The translations under genes and the position numbers were made by a program. Shown here one piece after another: positions 50,645 through 58,940 of a stretch of DNA of 64,000 nucleotides (positions are counted from its first letter, which is position 1; each line of letters starts with the position of its first letter). The notes under the pieces are model-generated. The model saw only the letters and a list, made by a program, of their open reading frames with translations. It ran no database searches and was not told the origin of the DNA. The stretch comes from Cohnella endophytica (GTDB lineage: Bacteria; Bacillota; Bacilli; Paenibacillales; Paenibacillaceae): contig NZ_RBZM01000011.1 in assembly GCF_003628305.1 (NCBI RefSeq), positions 182,146-246,145 on the forward strand. The letters run 5' to 3'.

Positions 50645-52682
50645 CGGAATTGCTCCTTTCCGCGCCGTTCCAAGGCGTTCTCCAAGGCAGTCCCGCCAAT
50701 AAACGCAAGCTTTCCTCAAGCCTGCCTCGTTCGCGGCTCAGCCGAGGATGGCCTGGGTTGCGACGCAATCCCTCGTCCGCAACCGAAACGGCCATCCGCA
50801 AGTAGCATTCCGTTACGCCAAGGCGGGCCGGCATCATCTCCGGCCAGCTCGCCAGAGCTTCTTCGAACACTGCCGCCGCGGTAGAATAGTGGCCCTTACC
50901 AAAGAGCGTCTCCCCTAGAAGAAGGTAGCCTCCCTCATCCAACTCTCCTCTTTGCATCAATCGTAGCAAACGATCCGCGCCGCGAAGCGAATATCCGCGC
51001 CTGAACAATCTTTTGGCGAATGACAGCTCGCTCTCGCCCGACATCTCCGCAAGAATCCATGCGAGATCCGGCAGCCGGAGCGTTAAGGCCCGGTCGCTCA
51101 GTCTGAAGGCCAGTTCTCTTACTTCTCCTCCTCCGTTAACCTCTCCCTCCTTCTCTCGTCTCCTTACGAGTGCGGACAGCTTACGCGCAGCCTCCCGATC
51201 CGTCTCTGGAATCGCGGACAATAGCCAATCCGGCCCCTCTTCCGTATGCCCGTTCCAGATGCCTAGCAACGCAATCTCGACCATGTTCCGGCCGACGCTC
51301 TCGCCCTGTTTTTTGCCCTCCCTCTCCGCCAATGCTTGGCGAACCTCCATTGCGGCCTCTTCGTGCCTGCCCAGCACAGCTAAGCAGAAGCACGCAAGTT
51401 CCCGGTCGAAAGACGTGTTCATTGTCCGTACTAGCTCTAGCGCCTCCTCATATCCCCCCGCGTCCGCCAACGCTAACGCCGCCTCGCGCTTTGCTCCATC
51501 CGTCAAGCTAGAGAGTTTTACCGTCGCCTCGATGCGGTCGCGAACTTCCCCGTAAGACATGCCAAGCTCTCGCATCGCTTCCACCCATCCCTGCCATGCC
51601 GGTCGATAAGACGGTGCGGCAACGATTGCCGCCGAATAGAGCCTGTCCGCCTTCGCCGCTTCGCCTCGCATTCTCGCCACGTCGCCCAGCGCCGTCCAGG
51701 GCCGGTAAGAGCCGGCCCCCGCCAAACAAATATAAGCTTCCATCCGTTCCGGCCTGCAGCTTGCCGCCGCTTCGTACGCCCGGGACGCTTCAGGTAAACG
51801 CCCTTGGGCTTGCAGGGCTTTTCCCTGCAACAAAGCCAGATCCGGATAGTCCGGATACTTCTTCGACTCGGATGCCAGCAGATCGACGGCCTTATCGCCT
51901 TCATCTAAGTTCAAAGCCGTCTCAGCGTAATCCCTGACTAGCGTCGGCCGATAAGGCGCGTTTGGATCGGCGAGATTCAGCGCTTTCTCGAACAAGCGCA
52001 GAGCCCGTGCCCGTTCGCCTGATTGCACGTACGCAACGGCGAGATTGTAAGCGACAAACGAATCTTCGGGCGAGTCCGCCGCCTCCCGCTCCAACAATCG
52101 CTTATTGCGCTCGGCCGTCCCTTTTCTCGCCATCTCTTCCGGCATATATCCGTAATGGAGCAACCTCAGCTCGCTCAGCCCCTCTTCGGGAGCCGCTATA
52201 GCTTCCTCAAGATCGCCCGCCATTTCGATCCTCGCAAGCTGCTCATGCACGCGTCCTTCATACCGGTATTTCCCCGCGCGAAACAACCGAACCGCCCGGC
52301 TCAACACGGCTTCTTCCGGCCTCGGGCCTAACCGATGCTCCATCCTGACGGAATAGCGATCCGCCGTCGCGCCCGCCAATTCCGCATGCAGCCCTTCTCC
52401 GCCCTCGGCCAATTCCTCGTCCGCGTCGAGCACGAGCACCCAATCGGTGTCCGCGCGTTTCAACCCCTCGTTTCTCGCCCCGGAGAAATCATTCTCCCAC
52501 ACGTGAGAAACGACCACCGCTCCATAAGCTCGCGCGATTTCTTGCGTGCGGTCGGACGACCCCGTATCGACCAGCACGATCTGGCTTGCCCATTCGCTGA
52601 CGCTGTCCAAGCATCTCGGCAGACGTCCCGCTTCGTCCTTCGCGATCAGATGAACGCCGATCGTAATTGAACCTTCGGCCAT
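50637..52682 (-). CDS. GT2-TPR glycosyltransferase (first of three)
   Basis: A 681-residue protein, the largest of the trio. The GT2 domain begins HLIAKDEAGRLPRCLDSV and carries VDTGSSDRTQEIA and VLDADEELAEGG. The remaining about 450 residues are TPR-like repeats (YNLAVAYVQSGERARALRLF is one). The ATG at 52682 with GGGGGAG upstream is preferred to the ATG at 52736, which lies over the terminator of the preceding gene. It starts the three-gene minus-strand operon. All three enzymes differ enough that they may add successive sugars. Confidence 0.87.
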   Translation of the reverse strand: MAEGSITIGVHLIAKDEAGRLPRCLDSVSEWASQIVLVDTGSSDRTQEIARAYGAVVVSHVWENDFSGARNEGLKRADTDWVLVLDADEELAEGGEGLHAELAGATADRYSVRMEHRLGPRPEEAVLSRAVRLFRAGKYRYEGRVHEQLARIEMAGDLEEAIAAPEEGLSELRLLHYGYMPEEMARKGTAERNKRLLEREAADSPEDSFVAYNLAVAYVQSGERARALRLFEKALNLADPNAPYRPTLVRDYAETALNLDEGDKAVDLLASESKKYPDYPDLALLQGKALQAQGRLPEASRAYEAAASCRPERMEAYICLAGAGSYRPWTALGDVARMRGEAAKADRLYSAAIVAAPSYRPAWQGWVEAMRELGMSYGEVRDRIEATVKLSSLTDGAKREAALALADAGGYEEALELVRTMNTSFDRELACFCLAVLGRHEEAAMEVRQALAEREGKKQGESVGRNMVEIALLGIWNGHTEEGPDWLLSAIPETDREAARKLSALVRRREKEGEVNGGGEVRELAFRLSDRALTLRLPDLAWILAEMSGESELSFAKRLFRRGYSLRGADRLLRLMQRGELDEGGYLLLGETLFGKGHYSTAAAVFEEALASWPEMMPARLGVTECYLRMAVSVADEGLRRNPGHPRLSRERGRLEESLRLLAGLPWRTPWNGAERSNSDG

Positions 52683-52705
52683 CGCCCACTCCCCCCGCGC
52701 ATAAC

Positions 52706-52740
52706 AAAAATACATGAAGCCCTCGGAGGACTTCATGTAT
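52706..52740 (-). terminator. Terminator after the CcdC-like gene
   Basis: On the reverse strand ATACATGAAG pairs with CTTCATGTAT through an inner CCT/AGG stem, followed by TTTTTG. Confidence 0.82.
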
Positions 52741-52771
52741 CGATATGTGACGCGATGGAATTAGGTGAAGC

Positions 52772-53248
52772 TTATTCGACGACGGCCGGCTTCTGCGCGT
52801 AAATTTTTCTGAACTTGTAGTAGGAGACAAGTCTCCATGGCAGGATGTACCCGTAGGCCACGATCATGAACAACGCCGACATCTGCTCTTGGCTAAGCCC
52901 TTCAATGTAACTGCGAAGAGCGAAGCGCACGATCAACACGCCCAAGAAAGAAGCGATGAAGCCCATATTTTTGACCGCGTAGATTTGTTGGTCTTCCCTG
53001 CGTTCGTAATTCGTCGTCCAGATCAACGGCAAGCTGAGCACGATTCCCACTCCCAAAGCGGCTAACCACTCCCACGCCTCGAGATACGCTTTCGGGTTCA
53101 AAATCAAGGCAAGCGACGGAAGGATGAAAAGCAAAGGAATAAGCAACCGCAAGCCACTGCCGCGGATCGGCCGGAACATCGCTCGGCTTCTGCGCCAAAT
53201 GACGAGAGCGGCGATCAAAAGAATAGTCGCGTAAAAGGATGGATTCAT
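52772..53248 (-). CDS. CcdC-like (DUF1453) membrane protein
   Basis: A 158-residue protein with four to five membrane helices. The pattern IWRRSRAMFRPIRGSGLRLL near the start and GYILPWRLVSYYKFRKIY at the end resembles the CcdC/DUF1453 family, first linked to cytochrome c biogenesis in Bacillus though its role is unclear. GAAGAGGTG precedes the ATG. It is monocistronic with its own terminator, and its position between glycosyltransferase and repeat-protein genes may be incidental. Confidence 0.75.
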   Translation of the reverse strand: MNPSFYATILLIAALVIWRRSRAMFRPIRGSGLRLLIPLLFILPSLALILNPKAYLEAWEWLAALGVGIVLSLPLIWTTNYERREDQQIYAVKNMGFIASFLGVLIVRFALRSYIEGLSQEQMSALFMIVAYGYILPWRLVSYYKFRKIYAQKPAVVE

Positions 53249-53371
53249 GGTTCACCTCTTCATTTATTGTGCAATGCTCATCAAGAAAGCTCCTCGGTAT
53301 CGATTTCCCGTTCGAACCGCTCGCCGGACATCGATTTTAGCAATATTAGCAGTATACCTGATTCTCGCAAC

Positions 53372-53397
53372 AAAAAAGAAGCCCCCGAGGAGGCTTC
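53372..53397 (-). terminator. Terminator after the repeat-protein gene
   Basis: On the reverse strand GAAGCCTCC-TCG-GGGGGCTTC is followed by TTTTTTG. The 53249-53409 gap contains no gene. Confidence 0.82.
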
Positions 53398-53409
53398 CGG
53401 CAAATGAAT

Positions 53410-54435
53410 TTATGTTCCTTGGGAGTTGAAAATAACGTCGATCGTCGTTGAGTTCCCCGCGGCGCTGGACCGATAGGATAGCCTTGTGTATTTAAGAAAC
53501 CGTTGCGGGACAAGAACGTCCACGGATCCGACCGCAATCCCGGTTACCGTATCCACGTCGTCGAACCAGTTCGTTCCGTTGGCGCTGATCTCGACCCGCG
53601 CATCCACTTTATTCGTACCCGGCCCTTTGTTATATACGAAGAACGAGTAAGTGCCGAGCACGCTAGTCGTAATCGCCGTAACCGCGCTAAACGCATCCGC
53701 CGTCACGACGCTTAAATTCTGGCTTTCTTGAAAGCTCTTCTGCGAGATGGAGGTGACGCTGCTCAGAGTACCTGCCGTAATCGTTGCTCCCAGCACGCTC
53801 GTGATCGTACCGTTCAACAGGTTGTTTACCGCGCTTAACGTTCCCGCAGTGATCGTTGCTCCCAGCACGCTCGTAATCGTACCGTTGAGCAGGTTGTTCA
53901 CCGCGCTTAGCGTTCCCGCAGTAATCGTTGCACCTAGCACACTAGTGATTGTTCCGTTCAGCAAGTTCGTTAGCGTACCAGCAGTAATCGTCGCTCCAAG
54001 CACGCTCGTGATCGTACCGTTCAGCAAGTTGTTCACCGCGCTTAACGTTCCCGCCGTAATCGTCGCCCCCAGCACGCTCGTGATCGTACCGTTCAACAGG
54101 TTGTTCACCGCGCTCAGCGTTCCAGCAGTGATTGTCGCCCCCAGCACGCTCGTGATCGTACCGTTCAGCAGGTTGTTCACCGCGCTTAACGTTCCCGCAG
54201 TGATCGTCGCTCCAAGCACGCTCGTGATCGTACCGTTCAGCAGGTTCGTCAACGTACCTCCCGTAATCGTCGCCGCGGTGACGTCGACATTGCCGATCGT
54301 ACCGTCCATGATGACGCTAAGCAAATACCCGTTCGTATCCGTTGCGACCGCATGATTTACCCCCGTCGCGTCTTGTCCGAAAATTAACGTACGCAAATGA
54401 TCCGGGTTCGTATTAAACACCGTAAAGTTAGGCAA
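53410..54435 (-). CDS. Thr/Ser-rich repeat protein with DUF6385-like C-terminus
   Basis: A 341-residue protein. Residues 1-63 start MPNFTVFNTN. Residues 64-228 are seven near-identical repeats of NLLNGTITSVLGATITAG plus TLSAVN (24 residues; the fourth is 21). The C-terminal about 100 residues form a beta-rich domain (YSFFVYNKGPGTNKVDARVE, RFLKYTRLSYRS) shared with the gene upstream, resembling DUF6385. There is no signal peptide, as is common in spore-surface proteins. The repeats are rich in Thr and Ser, possible O-glycosylation sites. The start is TTG with GAGGGGG upstream. A surface or exosporium role is inferred from context only. Confidence 0.75.
   Translation of the reverse strand: MPNFTVFNTNPDHLRTLIFGQDATGVNHAVATDTNGYLLSVIMDGTIGNVDVTAATITGGTLTNLLNGTITSVLGATITAGTLSAVNNLLNGTITSVLGATITAGTLSAVNNLLNGTITSVLGATITAGTLSAVNNLLNGTITSVLGATITAGTLTNLLNGTITSVLGATITAGTLSAVNNLLNGTITSVLGATITAGTLSAVNNLLNGTITSVLGATITAGTLSSVTSISQKSFQESQNLSVVTADAFSAVTAITTSVLGTYSFFVYNKGPGTNKVDARVEISANGTNWFDDVDTVTGIAVGSVDVLVPQRFLKYTRLSYRSSAAGNSTTIDVIFNSQGT
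53752..54246 (-). repeat. Coding minisatellite, seven 72-bp units
   Basis: Seven tandem units inside the repeat protein, six of 72 bases and one of 63. The units are nearly identical in protein but differ at synonymous positions, showing selection on the amino-acid sequence along with recombination. Confidence 0.9.
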
Positions 54436-54483
54436 CCGTCATCCCCCTCATCTCGGCCCATCTTGGACCGCGCATTCTTTTCC

Positions 54484-54942
54484 TCAACCGACCGCTTGCG
54501 CTTGGAAATAGACGTCCACGAGAGATGTCTGGCCCGGCTCGACCGTACGCACCGAAATTCTTGCGAATCGCAGAAAGCGCATCGGAACAAGCGCGAGCGT
54601 CTCACCCCCCTGAACGGTTTCTTCTGTATCGCTAGCATAATGCGCGTTGTCCGGACTAATCTCGATGTGCGCAACGACCGCCTTGTCGCCCCGATTAACG
54701 ATTCCGAAAGAATAAACCGATTTCCGGGAAACGTCCACGGGCGGCAAATGCTGCGCCTCGCCGTTCACTTCGATAGCCAGCGCTCTTCTCTGAGTAAAAA
54801 CAAGGCATGGAGTGGGACACCTACGCGACCTACGGGACCTACACGACCTACGCGTCCTCCGTATCCGGCATCTATTCGACTTCCGTCGCCGATGAGTCGG
54901 CTTCCTCCGCTTAGGACGCGGGCATGCGGTCTTCTGTCCCAC
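54484..54942 (-). CDS. DUF6385-like protein with Arg-rich N-terminus
   Basis: A 152-residue protein. The C-terminal about 100 residues (ALAIEVNGEAQHLPPVDVSR, VYSFGIVNRGDKAVVAHIEI, RFLRFARISVRTVE) match the last domain of the neighbouring repeat protein. The first about 45 residues are extremely basic (RRTRRSCRSRRSRRC) with several Cys. GTG at 54942 has AGGGGGTG upstream. It is followed by the repeat-protein gene after 48 bases, so they form an operon. In another frame the same DNA encodes G-x-y collagen-like triplets, so the present N-terminus may be a shifted reading. Confidence 0.66.
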   Translation of the reverse strand: MGQKTACPRPKRRKPTHRRRKSNRCRIRRTRRSCRSRRSRRCPTPCLVFTQRRALAIEVNGEAQHLPPVDVSRKSVYSFGIVNRGDKAVVAHIEISPDNAHYASDTEETVQGGETLALVPMRFLRFARISVRTVEPGQTSLVDVYFQAQAVG

Positions 54943-55055
54943 TGTAACACCCCCTGATCTCCCTTAACTTATGAAGCGCACGTCCCTTACGCAACGGCAC
55001 TTGCCTTTTCGCGCCGTCTAGGATATTGGCACAACCTTGCGGAACCTTCCCGGAC

Positions 55056-55064
55056 ATACACTAT
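55056..55064 (+). promoter_or_regulatory. Sporulation-type -10 element
   Basis: CATACACTA matches the mother-cell -10 consensus of sigma-K (CATA-N3-TA) and of sigma-E (CATACA-H-T). It lies 34 bases before the next start codon, with transcription expected near 55072. No -35 at the proper distance is convincing. Confidence 0.45.
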
Positions 55065-55097
55065 AAGGGCGACAATTAGGGAGAAGGGGGCTTGCCA

Positions 55098-55631
55098 ATG
55101 ACCAACTACACGATATTCAACAAATCCAACAGTCCCTTATATACGCAATCCGTCAATACGTATTTAGCTCCGGCCATCGAGAATACGCCGGGCGGCGACG
55201 CGGCCAAATCCGGCTCCCTCTACATTCTCTCGACCGGCAGCGTTAGCGTGGGGGCGGGAAACAGCTTGCTCCTGCAAATCGCGAATCCGTCCGGCAGCGG
55301 CAAGACGATCTACATTTCCAACCTAATGGGCGGGGTTACGGCAGCCGGGACGGTCGCCATCCTTAAGAACGGCACGATTACGGGCGGCACGACGCCTACG
55401 CCCTTCAACGCGAACTTCGCCAGCGTCAGCACGAGCGTGACGACGACGAAACAAAATACCGGAACCTTAGGCGGCACGCCGACGAGCTTTGTGAACGTAC
55501 AGGTTACCGCCGGAATGTACTTGCTAGATTTCGGCGGCGGAATCGTCGTTCCGGCCAATCAGACCTTATCCATCGCGGTCGGTACGGGAGCGTTAACCGC
55601 ATCCGCCAACCTGACATGGTGGGAGTATTGA
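55098..55631 (+). CDS. Small beta-rich protein, paralogue 1
   Basis: A 177-residue protein starting MTNYTIFNKSNSPLYTQSVN. It lacks a signal peptide. It contains LLLQIANPSGSGKTIYISNL and ends LTWWEY. It is rich in Gly, Thr, Ser and Val, as expected for a beta-sandwich. GAAGGGGG precedes the ATG at 55098. It shares its layout with the next gene and is divergent from the DUF6385-like pair. A possible sporulation promoter lies upstream. I do not recognise the family; a spore-coat or exosporium component is the best guess. Confidence 0.75.
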   Translation: MTNYTIFNKSNSPLYTQSVNTYLAPAIENTPGGDAAKSGSLYILSTGSVSVGAGNSLLLQIANPSGSGKTIYISNLMGGVTAAGTVAILKNGTITGGTTPTPFNANFASVSTSVTTTKQNTGTLGGTPTSFVNVQVTAGMYLLDFGGGIVVPANQTLSIAVGTGALTASANLTWWEY

Positions 55632-55646
55632 GAGGGGGTTCTGCCC

Positions 55647-56228
55647 ATGCCTAACGATTTCGTATTCGATTCAAGCGTACAACCCGTCTATACGCAGATG
55701 ACGAACACCTACCAGACGCCCGGTACGATCGCGCCTCCGGACGCGGGGGCGGCGATCGCCGGCAGCCAATATAACGCGACGGCCACAACCTCCGCCACGC
55801 TTGGAATTCTGGGAGGAAGCGTCATCGTCACGCTTCAGATCGCGAATCCGTCCGGCAGCGGCAAAACGTTGTACGTCTCGCAGATTTCGGGCGGAACCGG
55901 AATTTTGCTGAGCTTGCTTTCTTCGTTTAGTTCGACTTTGACTCTGATCAAGGGCGGCACCTTATCCTCGCCTTCAACGGTAACTCCCGTGAACGGCAAC
56001 TTCGCCAGCGCCAATACGAGCGCGATGACCGCACGTTCGTCGGCTTCCGCCCCCACGGGAGGCACGACGTTCCTCACTTTGCCGCTCGTAGCCGGTCAAT
56101 TCGATATGGAACAGACGGGGCGGCTCGTCGTGCCTCCGAATCAAACTTTGACCGTATCGCTAAGCGCCGCTCTCAGCGTAGCCGGAACGCTTAGCACGAA
56201 CCTGAATATCACTTGGTGGGAAGGATAA
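55647..56228 (+). CDS. Small beta-rich protein, paralogue 2
   Basis: A 193-residue protein starting MPNDFVFDSSVQPVYTQMTN, clearly related to the previous gene (VTLQIANPSGSGKTLYVSQI; end ITWWEG). AGAGGGGG precedes the ATG, 15 bases after the upstream stop, so the two form an operon made by tandem duplication. It has no signal peptide and no cysteines. The function is unknown. Confidence 0.77.
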   Translation: MPNDFVFDSSVQPVYTQMTNTYQTPGTIAPPDAGAAIAGSQYNATATTSATLGILGGSVIVTLQIANPSGSGKTLYVSQISGGTGILLSLLSSFSSTLTLIKGGTLSSPSTVTPVNGNFASANTSAMTARSSASAPTGGTTFLTLPLVAGQFDMEQTGRLVVPPNQTLTVSLSAALSVAGTLSTNLNITWWEG

Positions 56229-56259
56229 TCCGCGAGTCGCCTTGCGCTGCGGAAGTACC

Positions 56260-56292
56260 GTTCGTTATGATTGAGAAAACGATAACGAACGG
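56260..56292. promoter_or_regulatory. Inverted repeat before the ketopantoate reductase gene
   Basis: CGTTCGTTAT and ATAACGAACG are perfect 10-base arms with a 13-base loop, directly before the GGGAAGG ribosome site. There is no T-run, so an operator or an RNA hairpin influencing translation is more likely than a terminator. Confidence 0.5.
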
Positions 56293-56309
56293 GAAGGCGT
56301 GATCATCGA

Positions 56310-57248
56310 ATGAAAATCATCGTAGTCGGAGCTGGAGCCATTGGCGGGTACGTCGCCGCCCGGATGCTGGAAGCGGGTTTAGACGTAACATTGCTGGTCC
56401 GAGCAGGAAGAAAGCGACAACTGGAGTCGGACGGGCTCATCGTAAGCAGTCCTTTAGGCGATTACTCGGGACAACCTCCGATGCTTGTCGGCGGGGAAGC
56501 CGGAGGGCCGTTCGATCTCGCGATCATCGCCACTAAAGCTTACGGATTGCCCGAGATCGCGGAACAGCTCCGTCCTTATCTTCACGAACGAACGGCGATT
56601 CTGCCGTTCCTGAACGGAATGAAGCATATGGAGCAGCTCGCGCAGGCGTTTCCTGGACAACCGTTGCTCGGAGGAGTCGCCCGCATCGAGATCACGTTGG
56701 ACGACAGAGGGACCATCCGGCACCTAAATCCTTATCACGCTTATTCCTTCGGCAAGTTCGGCCCGATCGAGGATGATGAATACGCAATAATCCGGAATGT
56801 ATTATCGACTGTACAGCTCTTCAAGGAAAATGCCGATATCGAGATGGATCTGTGGGAGAAGTACGCCTTCATTAATGTTTTGTCTGGATTAACGACGCTA
56901 TTCCAAGCGCCTGTCGGCGACATTCTGGACACGACATCGGGGATGGATGCTTTCCGTCGCCTTTTCGCCGAGACGAACGAGGTGATCGCTCGCGCCGGAG
57001 GTCGGCTCTCGGAAGGAATCGCGGACAAGCAGCTTAGGGTCATCGGCGGTTTATCCGCCAAGAGCAAGTCCTCCATGCTTCGGGACATGGAAAACGGACT
57101 CCCGACGGAGTCCGCTCATATTCAAGGTTATCTCGTGGAACTCGCACGCCGCCATGAGTGCGAGACTCCGGTACTGGACATTATTCATCAGCGGCTGGAG
57201 ATTTATGAGAAGCGGCGTTTGGCTGCGATTGAAGGTCTACGGGAATAA
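56310..57248 (+). CDS. Ketopantoate reductase family protein
   Basis: A 312-residue Rossmann-fold protein of the PanE/ApbA family. The N-terminal NADP motif is VVGAGAIGGYVAARML. The family lysine-like region AIIATKAYGLPE, PFLNGMKHME and the C-terminal catalytic-domain motif WEKYAFINVLSGLTTL are present. True PanE reduces ketopantoate for pantothenate synthesis. Many paralogues exist, and no pan genes lie near, so the substrate is uncertain. Its last 68 bases overlap the 3' end of glpD on the other strand. Confidence 0.85.
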   Translation: MKIIVVGAGAIGGYVAARMLEAGLDVTLLVRAGRKRQLESDGLIVSSPLGDYSGQPPMLVGGEAGGPFDLAIIATKAYGLPEIAEQLRPYLHERTAILPFLNGMKHMEQLAQAFPGQPLLGGVARIEITLDDRGTIRHLNPYHAYSFGKFGPIEDDEYAIIRNVLSTVQLFKENADIEMDLWEKYAFINVLSGLTTLFQAPVGDILDTTSGMDAFRRLFAETNEVIARAGGRLSEGIADKQLRVIGGLSAKSKSSMLRDMENGLPTESAHIQGYLVELARRHECETPVLDIIHQRLEIYEKRRLAAIEGLRE

Positions 57249-58893
57249 CCGCGTCCCGGAGCAGATCGTCCAACTCCCCCATATAGCGCGCAGTCGTTTC
57301 GTCGCTCCATGCCAATCGTTCCTTCATCAGCGAGACGACGTTTTCCTTGTAAGCACGCACGAGCGGGATGTCGAACATCATCGCCCCCGAGCGCCGAACG
57401 AAGAAATCCGCGGGTTTGACCGCCATTTCTTCTTCGACCGCATATAAGACCCTTAGATAGAGCTCGTATGGAAGCCCGTACCGACGGGCTTCTTCTTGGT
57501 GGCCGGGGTTCTTCGCGAATACCTTATCCGCGTTGGAGCCGTAGAACCGCGCGAGCCTGAGGCTTGCATCCGGCGTAAGCCCGATTGCTTCTCCCTGGCG
57601 GGCTCTCTCCGCCGCATAGGATTCGAAACGGTCCGAGCCTCCGACATCTCCACCGGAGATCGGGATATGCTTCGTGCGGCAAGGATTCACCCGCATTCCG
57701 CTTGCTCCCAGTCTTTTCGCCACGAGGTTGACGGTCAGCTCCGACATCTTGCGGTATCCGGTCAGCTTGCCTCCCGCGATCGTGATCAACCCGGAGGCCG
57801 ACTCCCAGATTTCGTCCTTGCGCGAGATTTCCGAAGGATTCTTTCCTTCCTCGTAAATGAGCGGCCGCACTCCCGCCCAGCTAGACTCGACGTCGGCTTC
57901 GGTGACGCGCAGTTCCGGGAATAGGAGATTGATAGCCGCCAACAAATAAGTTCTATCCTCCGAGGTCATGACCGGGTGCTCTTTGTTTCCATCAAAGAAC
58001 GTGTCGGTCGTGCCTACGTACGTCTTGCCGTCGCGAGGAACGGCGAAGATCATCCGCTTGTCTTCCGTATCGAAGTAAACCGCTTGACGGAGGGGGAACC
58101 TGCTCTGATCGATGACGAGATGAACGCCTTTCGTAAGGCGCAGTTTCTTGCCGTTATTCGACCGGTCGAGCTCGCGAAGCGTGTCGACCCAAGGTCCCGT
58201 CGCGTTAACGACCGTATTGGCGCGAATCTCTCCCGACGCCCCGGTTAACTGATCCGTGATCCGGGCTCCGTTTACTTGGCCGTCCTTGTACAGCAACAAA
58301 TCGACTTTGACGTAATTGAGCGCGGTCGCTCCGAGTTCCACGGCCCGTTTGAGCACTTCGATCGTCAGCCGGGCGTCGTCCGTCCGATATTCCACGTAAT
58401 ACCCGCCTCCGAGCAAGCCCTCTTTACGAAGCAAAGGCTCTTTCTCCAGCGTGCGTCGAACGTTCAGCATTTCCCTTCTCTCGGCGCGCTTCACGCCGGC
58501 CAAGAAATCGTATACGCGAAGACCGATCGAAGTCGAGAAAGAACCGAAGGTACCTCCCTTGTAGATCGGCAACAGCATCCATTCCGGGGTAGTCACGTGA
58601 GGTCCGTTCTCGTAGACGATGGCGCGTTCTTTGCCTACTTCGGCGACCATCTTTACCTCGAACTGCTTGAGGTAACGCAGTCCCCCATGGACGAGCTTCG
58701 TCGAACGGCTGGAAGTGCCCGCCGCGAAATCCTGCATCTCCACGATCGCCGTGCGCAGTCCCCGGCTTGCGGCATCCAGCGCGATGCCCGCGCCCGTGAT
58801 TCCGCCGCCGATGACCAATACGTCGAACGTTTCGTCTTGCAGTCTTCCGAATATATCCGCTCTGTTGTTGCCGGAACAAGATTGAGACTTCAT
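57181..58893 (-). CDS. glpD: Glycerol-3-phosphate dehydrogenase
   Basis: A 570-residue FAD enzyme that oxidises glycerol-3-phosphate to dihydroxyacetone phosphate and passes electrons to menaquinone. The FAD motif VIGGGITGAGIALDAASRG lies near residue 26. Other hallmarks are GTSSRSTKLVHGGLRYL and NATGPWVD. The C-terminal helical domain follows LTGYRKMSE. It is third in the glpP-glpK-glpD operon, 47 bases after glpK with no terminator between. The C-terminus overlaps the convergent gene by 68 bases and runs about 15-20 residues beyond the usual length. Confidence 0.95.
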   Translation of the reverse strand: MKSQSCSGNNRADIFGRLQDETFDVLVIGGGITGAGIALDAASRGLRTAIVEMQDFAAGTSSRSTKLVHGGLRYLKQFEVKMVAEVGKERAIVYENGPHVTTPEWMLLPIYKGGTFGSFSTSIGLRVYDFLAGVKRAERREMLNVRRTLEKEPLLRKEGLLGGGYYVEYRTDDARLTIEVLKRAVELGATALNYVKVDLLLYKDGQVNGARITDQLTGASGEIRANTVVNATGPWVDTLRELDRSNNGKKLRLTKGVHLVIDQSRFPLRQAVYFDTEDKRMIFAVPRDGKTYVGTTDTFFDGNKEHPVMTSEDRTYLLAAINLLFPELRVTEADVESSWAGVRPLIYEEGKNPSEISRKDEIWESASGLITIAGGKLTGYRKMSELTVNLVAKRLGASGMRVNPCRTKHIPISGGDVGGSDRFESYAAERARQGEAIGLTPDASLRLARFYGSNADKVFAKNPGHQEEARRYGLPYELYLRVLYAVEEEMAVKPADFFVRRSGAMMFDIPLVRAYKENVVSLMKERLAWSDETTARYMGELDDLLRDAVIPVDLQSQPNAASHKSPAADE

Positions 58894-58940
58894 CGTTCAT
58901 CTCTCGCTTTCTATCTTCGTCATCGTTTTCCGTCATGCTG

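Noticed and set aside
53747..54355. 202-residue forward frame opposite the repeat protein
   Set aside because: It is the antisense translation of the seven coding repeats; repeats open frames on both strands, and there is no ribosome site.
55021..55064. Full sigma-E promoter using GATATT as the -35
   Set aside because: The -10 fits, but GATATT is about 27 bases away instead of 14-15, so only the -10 element is reported.
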